Under the pieces are notes generated by a model, which saw nothing but the letters and a program-made list of their open reading frames with translations, was not told where the DNA came from and ran no database searches. Positions 25,088-33,400 of a stretch of 52,683 bases of DNA are shown in pieces. Position 1 is the first letter of the stretch, and each line of letters opens with the position of its first letter. A program made the translations under genes and the position numbers. The DNA is from Nonomuraea ceibae (lineage in GTDB: Bacteria > Actinomycetota > Actinomycetes > Streptosporangiales > Streptosporangiaceae): contig NZ_JAHKRO010000069.1 of NCBI RefSeq assembly GCF_019396325.1, forward strand, positions 1 to 52,683. Direction: 5' to 3'.

Positions 25088-26010
25088 GCGAATTGCTCCT
25101 CATATGCCAGGTGGGCGAGCCGGACGGCCCCGAAGACCGGCTCGGTGCCGAGGACCGACAGCGGCAGCGTGACGCCCTGCTCGACCAGCGCTTCGGCGAA
25201 CGCGGACCGGAACGACGGCTGCTTGACCATGACCGCGCCCGCGCCGACGACGGCGTCCGCGCGGACCCCGAGGCGCAGCGCGGCCGCGACGTTGCCGGCG
25301 AGCCGCTGGGCGTTGCCCACGATGGCCCGCCGCGCGCTGGGGGAGCCGGCCTCCGCGCACGCGAAGACGCTCTCGGCGAGCTCGCCCAGCTCCTCGCGCA
25401 CGCCCTCCAGCGCTCCGGGGAGGCGGCGGTCCTCGATGACGTCGAACGCGCCGGCGACGAACGTGCGGAACACCCGGTCGCCCTCGCCGCGGTCCAGGCT
25501 CTCGGCGTACAGCCGCAGGGCGTCGATGACGATGCGCGGCGCGCTCCCGTGGTCGCCGAGCAGCCAGCCCCACCCGTCGGTGAGGATCGTGACGCCGTCG
25601 GGGGTCCGGCCGCCGACGACGGCCCCGGTTCCCGCGATCACCGACACGGCATGGTCGTACCCGCCTGCCAGGCCGACCAGCAGGGCGTCGTTGCAGACCC
25701 GTACGGTGACGTCGGGGCCGAACTCTGCGGCCACGGCGGCGTGCAGCTCCCTGGTCAGCGCCTCGGAGTCGCAGCCGCGGGCGCCGACGCCGACGGCGGC
25801 GAGCCGGTGGCTCGCGGGCGTCACCTGGCCGGTGGCGGCGTGGATCAGCGCGGCGCGCCCGGCCGTGGACAGGTCGTTCCAGTCGGTGTTGGGCAGGGTC
25901 TGACCGGCGAGGTGCTCGCCGGTGACGGCGTCCTCGACGTGGACGCGCAGGTACGAGCCGCCGATGTCGAGGCCCGCGACGCCGGGGCGCGGCTGGGGGG
26001 CCACGCTCAC
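25084..26010 (-). CDS. N-acetylglucosamine kinase-like (BadF/BadG ATPase family)
   Basis: 308 aa from a GTG at 26010 that overlaps the SIS gene stop (GTGA). The ASKHA kinase fold shows the phosphate-1 loop GLDIGGSYLRV, the phosphate-2 segment VSVIAGTGAVVGG and the adenosine loop VVGAGAVMVKQ. Eukaryotic-type and actinobacterial GlcNAc kinases belong here. It likely phosphorylates GlcNAc (or MurNAc/GlcN) released by the GH3 enzyme downstream. Activator ATPases share the fold, but the sugar context makes kinase far likelier. Confidence 0.85.
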   Translation of the reverse strand: MSVAPQPRPGVAGLDIGGSYLRVHVEDAVTGEHLAGQTLPNTDWNDLSTAGRAALIHAATGQVTPASHRLAAVGVGARGCDSEALTRELHAAVAAEFGPDVTVRVCNDALLVGLAGGYDHAVSVIAGTGAVVGGRTPDGVTILTDGWGWLLGDHGSAPRIVIDALRLYAESLDRGEGDRVFRTFVAGAFDVIEDRRLPGALEGVREELGELAESVFACAEAGSPSARRAIVGNAQRLAGNVAAALRLGVRADAVVGAGAVMVKQPSFRSAFAEALVEQGVTLPLSVLGTEPVFGAVRLAHLAYEEQFA

Positions 26011-27026
26011 GCGGTCGTCTCCACCTTCGTGTCGAGGCGGGTGAACACCGCGTCCTCGGGGCGCCGGCCGGTGGCCGCGCAGGCCTCCTGGACGACCATC
26101 TGGCAGATGACGGTGGCCGCGATGGACAGCTCGGCGCCGCTCATCCCGGGCAGGTGGATCTGGTGCAGCGGGCCGGGGCCGTCGTAGGCGATCGGCTCGG
26201 CGCCGATGAGGTGCACGGTGGCGCCGTGGTCGGCGAGCTGGCGGGCGAGCAGCGCCTCGCTGCCGCAGTCGACGATCACGTGGACGGTGCCCGGCCGGGC
26301 GCTGTCCATGAATCCGTGCAGGTAGGAGCGGGTGTCGAAGCTGGAGGCAGGCAGTGCGACGCCTTCGCGGAACAGCAGCGAGGCGCCCTCGGCCGCCGCC
26401 AGCCCCGCTCCGGAGGAGACCACGTCGAGGTGGCCGGCGCGCACCAGGTCGGCGGCGATGCGCCCGGCTGCCGCGCGCTGCCCGTCGATCACCGCGGCCA
26501 GCCGCTCGCCGAACGAGCGCCAGCGCGGCTCGTCGACGCCGCCGGTCAGGTGCTCGGCCAGCATGGCCAGGGCGAGCGCGGTGGCCGTGTAGCCGACGGT
26601 GGACACGCGGGAGTCGGCGACGCCGCCCAGCCACAGGTGCCGGGGGGCCAGCTCGGACACCGGCGAGGGCGTCCGGTTGACGACGCTCATCCGCGACTCC
26701 TCGGGGGCCAGTGACAGCGCGCGCACGATCTCGACGCTGCGTCCCGACTGGGAGACCCCCAGGTACGTCGTCTCCGGGCGCACCTGGTCGGCGGTGAAAT
26801 CGGCTCCAGTCAGCAGCTCGCACGCCACGCCGCGCGCGGTGAGCCCGGCGACCAGCACGTGCGCGGCGGCGCGGCTGGCCCCGATCGCGAAGGCGACGAG
26901 GCGGGTGACGTCGCCGTGACGGTCAAGCTGCCCCGGCAGAGCCCCGGCGAGGTCCGCCAACGACTCGGGCTGGCTGCGAAAGGCCTCGTCAAAGGAGTTC
27001 CACGGGAAAACTGTTGCTGTAGCCAT
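26007..27026 (-). CDS. SIS-domain phosphosugar isomerase / deaminase
   Basis: 339 aa from ATG 27026. Two SIS domains resemble the isomerase half of GlmS and AgaS-like deaminases: LVAFAIGASRAAAHVLVAGL, then the sugar-phosphate loop GVSQSGRSVEIVRAL, and later DVVSSGAGLAAAEGASLLFR. No glutaminase domain is present, so it should convert GlcN-6-P to fructose-6-P plus ammonia rather than make it. It is the first gene of the minus-strand amino-sugar operon, starting 4 bp from a 21-bp inverted repeat. A separate deacetylase (NagA) is not in the window. Confidence 0.85.
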   Translation of the reverse strand: MATATVFPWNSFDEAFRSQPESLADLAGALPGQLDRHGDVTRLVAFAIGASRAAAHVLVAGLTARGVACELLTGADFTADQVRPETTYLGVSQSGRSVEIVRALSLAPEESRMSVVNRTPSPVSELAPRHLWLGGVADSRVSTVGYTATALALAMLAEHLTGGVDEPRWRSFGERLAAVIDGQRAAAGRIAADLVRAGHLDVVSSGAGLAAAEGASLLFREGVALPASSFDTRSYLHGFMDSARPGTVHVIVDCGSEALLARQLADHGATVHLIGAEPIAYDGPGPLHQIHLPGMSGAELSIAATVICQMVVQEACAATGRRPEDAVFTRLDTKVETTA

Positions 27027-27029
27027 GTT

Positions 27030-27050
27030 AGTAAGGTAGCTTACCTTACT
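27030..27050. promoter_or_regulatory. 21-bp inverted repeat, operator of the amino-sugar locus
   Basis: AGTAAGGTA and TACCTTACT form perfect 9-bp arms around GCT, between the divergent SIS and ngcE genes. The position is ideal for the ROK repressor to control both arms. It also has a faint look of iron-box sequences, but no iron gene is nearby. Confidence 0.7.
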
Positions 27051-27093
27051 CAGGATCGTCAAAGGAGTACGAATCCTGTGGAGGTGTACCCGA

Positions 27094-28485
27094 ATGCATG
27101 ATCGTCCGTCGCAGCCCCAGCCGACCCGCCGTTCGGTCCTGGCGTTCCTGGCGCTGTCCCCCGTCGCCGGCGCGCTCGCCGCCGGCTGTGCCACGTCCGG
27201 CGGAAAGCAGGCGCCCGCCGCGTCCCCGACGGGCCGTGCCGTCGCGGGCAATCCGTTCGGGGTGGCCGCCGGCACGCCCGTCGAGGTCGTGCTCTTCGAC
27301 GGCGGCTACGGCCAGGCCTACATCAAGCTGCCCGTCGAGCTCTACCAGAAGAAGCATCCCAAGACCGAGGTCAAGCAGACCTCCACCCAGCAGATCCAGC
27401 AGACGCTGCAGCCGCGCTTCGTCGCCGGCAACCCGCCGGACGTCGTCAACAACTCCGGCTCCAACGCCATCGACTACGGCGCGCTCGTCGGCGACAAGGC
27501 CCTGCTGTCGCTGGCCCCGCTGCTGGACGCGCCCTCTTGGAGCGATCCAGCCGTGCCCGTGCGCGACACCCTGCGCCCCGGCGTGGTCGAGGTCGGCACG
27601 CACGACGGCCAGTTCGTCGTCCTCAACTACTCCTACGGCGCCTACGGTGCCTGGTACAGCGCCTCCCTGTTCGAGGAGAAGGGCTGGACCTACCCGCAGA
27701 CCTGGGACGACTACCTCGGGCTGTGCGACAAGATGGCCACCGCCGGCATCGCCCCCTGGACCTACCCCGGCCAGTTCCCGTACTACATGTTCTGGTGGCT
27801 GGCCTCGATGATCTACAAGGTCGCGGGCAAGGAAGTCATCGACAAGATCAACAACTTCGAGAAGGACGCCTGGACCGACGAGCGGGCCGTCGCCGCGCTC
27901 AAGGCGTTCGAGGCCATCCCCACCAACGGCTGGGTGCTCAAGGGCAGCTCGGGCCTCAACCACACCGACGCCCAGATGCAGTTCCTCCAGGGCAAGGCCG
28001 GATTCGTCCCCGGCGGCTCCTGGCTGGAGAAGGAGATGGGCGACAGCGTCCCGGCCGGCTTCGACATGTCGATCTGCCGCGTCCCGTCGATCACCGACGC
28101 CGACGACCGGCCGTTCGGCGCCCTGTGCGCCAAGGCGGGCGAGCCGTACATCGTGCCGCGTGACGCCGCCAACTCCGCCGGCGGCCTGGAGTTCCTGCGC
28201 GCGATGCTCTCGAACGAGGGCGGCTCCAACTTCATCGCCCAGGCCGGCGCGCTCTCCTCCAACCGCAACGCCACGCTGCCCGCCGACGCCAAGCACGGCC
28301 TCGTCTCCATCAACGACGCGCTCAAGGAGGCCGGCGACAACATCTTCGGCCTGACCGTCGACACCCGTAACAGCCGCCTGTGGAACGACATCGCCAAGGT
28401 GATGGGCCGGTTCATGAACGGCGACGTGAAGGCCGACCAGCTCGCCAAGGAAGCGCAGCGCCTCACCGACGCGGCCCGGAACTGA
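27094..28485 (+). CDS. ngcE: NgcE-like GlcNAc/diacetylchitobiose-binding lipoprotein
   Basis: 463 aa. An RR-containing signal (QPTRRSVLAFLALSP) leads to a lipobox around Cys31 (LAAGC), so it is an exported lipoprotein. The mature sequence follows NgcE-type solute-binding proteins: NPFGVAAGTPVEVVLFDGGY, QTLQPRFVAGNPPDVVNNSG, RDTLRPGVVEVG and TYPQTWDDYLGLCDKM. It binds GlcNAc or chitobiose outside the membrane and hands it to the two permeases that follow at 1-2 bp or overlapping spacing. GGAGG precedes the ATG. No ATPase gene is present; an MsiK-like shared ATPase elsewhere is expected. Confidence 0.82.
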   Translation: MHDRPSQPQPTRRSVLAFLALSPVAGALAAGCATSGGKQAPAASPTGRAVAGNPFGVAAGTPVEVVLFDGGYGQAYIKLPVELYQKKHPKTEVKQTSTQQIQQTLQPRFVAGNPPDVVNNSGSNAIDYGALVGDKALLSLAPLLDAPSWSDPAVPVRDTLRPGVVEVGTHDGQFVVLNYSYGAYGAWYSASLFEEKGWTYPQTWDDYLGLCDKMATAGIAPWTYPGQFPYYMFWWLASMIYKVAGKEVIDKINNFEKDAWTDERAVAALKAFEAIPTNGWVLKGSSGLNHTDAQMQFLQGKAGFVPGGSWLEKEMGDSVPAGFDMSICRVPSITDADDRPFGALCAKAGEPYIVPRDAANSAGGLEFLRAMLSNEGGSNFIAQAGALSSNRNATLPADAKHGLVSINDALKEAGDNIFGLTVDTRNSRLWNDIAKVMGRFMNGDVKADQLAKEAQRLTDAARN

Positions 28486-28486
28486 G

Positions 28487-29398
28487 ATGCGAAACCGGCA
28501 CCAGCGCCGTGTGATCGTCGGCTTCCTCGCCGCGCCGCTCATCCTCTACACGGTGTTCGTGGCCTCGCCGTACGTGCAGGCGTTCTACATCGCCATCACC
28601 GACTGGCGGGGCCTGTCGGCCGAGTTCGACGTGATCGGCCTGGCCAACTTCGCCGAGCTCTTCGGCGACCCGGTCTTCTGGAAGGCGCTCGGCAACAACC
28701 TGATCCTCCTGATCACGCTGCCGCTCGTCACGATCGGGCTGGCGCTGTTCCTGGCGTTCATGCTGAACGCCGCGGGCGGCCCCCGCAGCGGGGAGATCCG
28801 CGGCGTCCGGGGCGCCACGTTCTACCGGGTCGTGTTCTTCTTCCCGTACGTGCTGTCGATCGCGATCATCGGCGTGCTGTGGATGAACATCTACAACCCG
28901 ATCAACGGCCTGCTCAACGGCGGGCTGCGCGCGATCGGGCTCGGGCACGTGCAGCCGTCGTGGCTCGGCGACGAGAGACTGGCCTTCTGGGCGGTGCTCG
29001 CCGTCCTCGTCTGGAACGGCGTCGGCTTCTACGTCGTCCTGTTCACCGCCGGCCTCAAGGCGATCCCCGCGTCGCTGCTGGAGGCCGCGGTGCTCGACGG
29101 CGCCTCCAGGAGCCAGGTCTTCTTCCGCATCACCGTGCCGCTCATCTGGGAGAACATCCGCACAGCGGCCGTCTACCTGGGGATCGCCGCACTGGACGCG
29201 TTCGCCATCGTGCAGATCATGACCGGCGGCGGGCCGAACGACTCCACCCAGGTGGGCTCGTTCTACCTCTACCAGAACGCGTTCTCCTACGGCCGGTTCG
29301 GCTACGCCTCGGCGATGGGCGTCGTGCTCTTCGTCGTCACCCTGGCCCTGTCCGCCTTCACGCTCCGCGCGACCCGCCGAGAGAGGATCGAATTCTGA
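28487..29398 (+). CDS. ngcF: ABC sugar transporter permease, NgcF-like
   Basis: 303 aa starting one base after the ngcE stop. Six membrane segments are visible, from VGFLAAPLILYTVFVASPYV to SAMGVVLFVVTLALSAFTL. The EAA loop that contacts the ATPase reads LLEAAVLDGASRSQVFFRIT. It belongs to the MalF-like permease class. It should pair with the next gene to form the channel for GlcNAc oligosaccharides. Confidence 0.88.
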   Translation: MRNRHQRRVIVGFLAAPLILYTVFVASPYVQAFYIAITDWRGLSAEFDVIGLANFAELFGDPVFWKALGNNLILLITLPLVTIGLALFLAFMLNAAGGPRSGEIRGVRGATFYRVVFFFPYVLSIAIIGVLWMNIYNPINGLLNGGLRAIGLGHVQPSWLGDERLAFWAVLAVLVWNGVGFYVVLFTAGLKAIPASLLEAAVLDGASRSQVFFRITVPLIWENIRTAAVYLGIAALDAFAIVQIMTGGGPNDSTQVGSFYLYQNAFSYGRFGYASAMGVVLFVVTLALSAFTLRATRRERIEF

Positions 29399-30258
29399 TG
29401 GCCGCCACCGGTGCGCGCAGGCCGCGAGGCAGATCCGCGGGCCCGACGATCGCCGTCGCCCAGGCGTTCCTCGTCCTGTGGGCCGTCGTGTCGACCGTGC
29501 CGCTGATCTGGGCCGTCGTCAGCTCGCTCAAGAGCGACCCGGAGATCGTCGCCGACCCGTGGTCGCTCCCCGAGGCCCTGCGCTGGGACAACTTCGCCCG
29601 CGCCTGGGACACCGCCTCCATCGGCACGTACTTCGGCAACACCGTGATCGTCGTCGGCGGCGGCGTCGTGCTGACGCTGCTGCTGTCGGCCATGGGCGCC
29701 TACGTGTTCGCGCGCTTCGACTTCCGCGTCAAGGGCGTGCTCTACTACTTCTTCATCGCCGGGATGACGTTCCCCGTCTTCATGGCGCTCGTCCCGCTGT
29801 TCTTCGTCGTGCAGAACCTCGGGCTCGGCAATTCGCTGCCCGGCCTCATCCTCGTGTACGCCGCGTACTCGCTGCCGTTCTCGATGTTCTTCCTGGTGGC
29901 GTTCTTCCGCACGCTGCCCGAGGAGGTCGCGGAGGCGGCCAAGCTCGACGGGTGCGGCGAGGTGGCCACGTTCTTCCGGGTGATGCTGCCGATGGCCAAG
30001 CCGGGGCTCATCAGCGTCGGCATCTTCAACTTCATCGGCCAGTGGAACCAGTATCTGATCCCGTTGGTGCTGGTCAGCGACGACAGCAAGTTCGTCCTGT
30101 CGCAGGGGCTGGCCAACCTCGCGGTCGAGCAGGGCTATGCCGGTGACCGTTCGGGCCTGTTCGCGGGCCTGACGATCGCGATGGCGCCGATCCTGATCGT
30201 CTACGTCCTCCTCCAGCGGCGCATCCAGGCCGGCATGACCGCGGGGGCGCTCAAGTAG
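29398..30258 (+). CDS. ngcG: ABC sugar transporter permease, NgcG-like
   Basis: 286 aa, overlapping the upstream permease by one base (TGATG), so co-translated. Membrane segments run from AVAQAFLVLWAVVSTVPLIW to IAMAPILIVYVLLQRRI. The EAA loop is VAEAAKLDGCGEVATFFRVM. It is a MalG-type permease and the last gene of the importer operon. No glycosidase or ATPase gene follows. Confidence 0.88.
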   Translation: MAATGARRPRGRSAGPTIAVAQAFLVLWAVVSTVPLIWAVVSSLKSDPEIVADPWSLPEALRWDNFARAWDTASIGTYFGNTVIVVGGGVVLTLLLSAMGAYVFARFDFRVKGVLYYFFIAGMTFPVFMALVPLFFVVQNLGLGNSLPGLILVYAAYSLPFSMFFLVAFFRTLPEEVAEAAKLDGCGEVATFFRVMLPMAKPGLISVGIFNFIGQWNQYLIPLVLVSDDSKFVLSQGLANLAVEQGYAGDRSGLFAGLTIAMAPILIVYVLLQRRIQAGMTAGALK

Positions 30259-30266
30259 ACAGCGAT

Positions 30267-30316
30267 CTTGACTCGAAGGGTCCGATGTATTTGCCGTAGG
30301 AGTCAAGCTGGGACCC
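30267..30316. other. Interleaved inverted repeats in the gap before the NRPS gene
   Basis: CTTGACTC (30267-30274) pairs with GAGTCAAG (30300-30307), and GGGTCC (30278-30283) pairs with GGACCC (30311-30316). The two pairs interlock, so RNA could form a pseudoknot or two alternative hairpins. It may be the terminator of the importer operon. No gene was found in this gap. Confidence 0.4.
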
Positions 30317-30389
30317 CACCCTGTCTGCTGCATCACCCTTGCGCATGCCGCTTCGTTGGTGCGAGACTGGCGATCATCTAAATAGAAAA

Positions 30390-30409
30390 GATTCTTTCCT
30401 ATTAGAATC
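30390..30409. promoter_or_regulatory. AT-rich inverted repeat upstream of the NRPS gene
   Basis: GATTCT and AGAATC flank 8 bp within a stretch much richer in A and T than its surroundings, 41 bp before the NRPS-MFS start. This is the likely promoter/operator region. Confidence 0.45.
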
Positions 30410-30450
30410 CGCTCTCTTATAGATCCCATGTCTTGGAGGCAGACAGCCCA

Positions 30451-33400
30451 ATGACTACCGATCACGTGGTCGCGGGCCATACCCGCGTGCTGTCGTCCGG
30501 CCAGGAGCGGCTCTGGTTCCTGAACCAGCTCGACCCCGGCAACGCCTCCTACAACATGTTCGTCACCGAGCGCCTGCGCGGCCCGCTCGACGCCGGCGCG
30601 CTCGAACGCGCCCTCCTCGCCGTCGCCGCCCGGCACGAGGTGCTGCGCACCCGCTACGCCGACGAGGACGGCCGGCCGGTCGCGGTCGTCGACCCGCACC
30701 CGCGCGTCACCCTGACCCGGGTCGACCTGGCCGCCCCCGACGGCGAGGAACGCGCCGCCCGGCTGGTGGCCGAGTGGACCGGACGGCCGTTCGACCTGGT
30801 CGAGGACCAGCCGCTGCGGGCCGGCCTGATCCGGCTCGGCCCCGGCGAGCACGTGTTCGTCGTCGTGCTGCACCACATCGCCGCCGACGGCTGGTCGCTC
30901 GGCATCCTGCTGCGCGAGCTCACCCGCGCCTACAACGGCGAGCCGGCCCCGGCCCCGCTGACCCTGCAGTACGCCGACCACGCCCGCGAGCAGCGCGAAC
31001 GGGACGCCACGCCGCCCCAGGCGCTGGTCGACAGGCTCAGGAACGCGCCCGCGCTGGAACTGCCCGCCGACCGGCCGCGCCCGCTCGTGAAGACCACCGC
31101 CGGCGACCGTGTCGTCACCACCCTGCCCGCCGGGATCAGTGACCGCATCGGCCTGCTGGCCAGGCGGGAGCGCTGCACGCTGTTCATGACGTTGCTCGCC
31201 GCGTTCCAGGCGCAGCTCTCCCGCTACAGCGGCCAGCAGGACGTGTGCGTGGGCACCCCGGTCTCCACCCGCGACAGCGAGGAGCTGGAGCCGCTGATCG
31301 GCTTCTTCCTCAACACGCTGGTGGTGCGCACCGACCTGTCCGGCGACCCCACCTTCCGCGAGCTCATGCACCGGGTGCGCGCCACGGCGATGGAGTCGCT
31401 GATGGCCTCCGACGTGCCGTTCGACCGGCTCGTCGACGCCCTCGACCTGCGCCGCGACCTCAGCCGCACGCCGCTGTTCCAGGCCGAGTTCGTCATGGGC
31501 GCCGAGACCGCCGGGCAGCTCGCGCTCGACGGCGTGACGGCCGAGCCCTACGACCCGGGGACCGCGCAGGCCAAGTTCGACCTGGCGCTGGAGGCGGCGC
31601 CCGGGGCCGACGGGCTGCGGCTCTTCCTCGTCTACAGCACCGACCTGTTCGACCGCGCCACCGCCGAGCGCTTCTCCGGCCACTTCGCCAACGTGCTGCG
31701 CCAGGTGGCCGACGACCCCGAGGTGCGGCTGTCGGAGCTCGAACTCGCCGGGCCGGGGGAGCTGGCCCTCCTCGACGCGTGGAGCCGGGCCGAACCGGTG
31801 CCGCCCCGGGCGCGCACGCTGCACGAGATGGTGGCCGCCACCGCCGCCGCCCGCCCGTCGCACCCCGCCATCGTCCAGGCCGGCCGCACGCTCACGTACG
31901 CCGAGCTCGACGGCCGCGCCGACCGGCTCGCCGCGCTGCTGCGCGAGGCCGGGGTGGGCATCGGCGACCGGGTGGCGATCTGCCTGGAGCAGTCGCCCGA
32001 GCTCGCCGTGGCCGTGCTCGGCGTGCTCAAGGCCGGAGCCGCGTACGTGCCCGTCGACCCCGAGCAGCCGGACGAGCGGCTGGCGTACCTGCTGACCGAC
32101 TCGGGCGCGGCGGCGCTGGTCGCCGACACCCCGGTGGGCGGCTTCGCCGGGCCGCTGCTCGGCGTCCCGCAGGAGAGCGGCGAGCCGGTCGGGCCGTCGG
32201 CCGGGCCGGACGACCTGGCGTACGTGATCTACACCTCCGGGTCCACCGGGCGGCCGAAGGGCGTGGCCGTCCAGCACCAGCAGGTCCTCAACTACCTGTC
32301 CGACGTGCGCGAACGCTTCGGCGTCGTGGACGGGGCCAGGTTCGGGCTGCTGCAGTCGCTCTCGTTCGACTTCGGCGTCACGGTCTTCTACCTGGCGCTC
32401 ATGACCGGCGGGACGCTGGAGCTGTACCCGTCGCGGATCTCCGGGGCCGAGTTCGCCGGCCACGGCCTGGACTACCTGAAGATGACCCCGTCCCACTTCG
32501 GCGCGCTGGCCGCCGAGGTGCCGCCGGAGGAGCTGCTGCCCCGCCGTACGATGATCTTCGGCGGCGAGGGGTCGAGCTGGCAGCAGACCAGGGAGCTCGC
32601 CGCGCTGGGCCGGTGCGAGATCGTCAACCACTACGGCCCGACCGAGACCACCGTGGGCGTCACCACCTACACGGTCAGGCCCGACGACGAGATCCGCGGC
32701 CCCGTCACGCCGATCGGCCGCCCGCTCGGGCACGCCCGCGTCCACGTGCTCGACGCCGCGATGCGGCAGGTGCCGATCGGCGTGCCCGGCGAGCTGTGCG
32801 TCGGCGGTGACCGGCTGGCCCGCGAGTACCTCGGCCGGCCGGACCTGACGGCCGAGAAGTTCGTGACCGTCCGGGGCGAGCGCCTCTACCGCACCGGCGA
32901 CCTGGCCCGCTGGCTGCCGAGCGGCGACCTGGAGTTCCTGGGCCGCCGCGACCTCCAGGTGAAGATCCGCGGCTACCGGGTGGAGCTGGGCGAGATCGAC
33001 GAGGCGCTGCGCAAGCTGCCCGGCGTCGCGCACGCGGTGGCCGACGCCCGGGGCGAGCCCGGCGCGCTGGAGCTGGTCGCGTACCTGGTGGCCGACGGCG
33101 AGCGGATACCGGTCGGCGAGCTGCGGCGGGCGCTGGGCGCCGCGCTGCCCGAGTACATGGTGCCGACCCGCTACGTGTGGCTGGACCGGCTGCCGCTGAA
33201 GTCGCACGGCAAGGTCGACCGGGCCGCGCTGCCCGAGCCGGAGGCCGAGCGCCCCGACCAGGGCGTGGCCTACGAGCCGCCGTCGGGGCCGGTCGAGGAG
33301 GTGATCGCGGCGGCCGTGGCCGACGTGCTCGGGCTGCCCCGGGTGGGCGCGCTCGACGACTTCTTCGACCTGGGCGGCCACTCGCTGCTGGCCACCCGCG

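Noticed and set aside
27030..27050. Iron box (IdeR/DmdR) reading of the amino-sugar operator
   Set aside because: Only loosely like the iron-box consensus and no iron-related genes lie nearby; a sugar repressor fits the context better.
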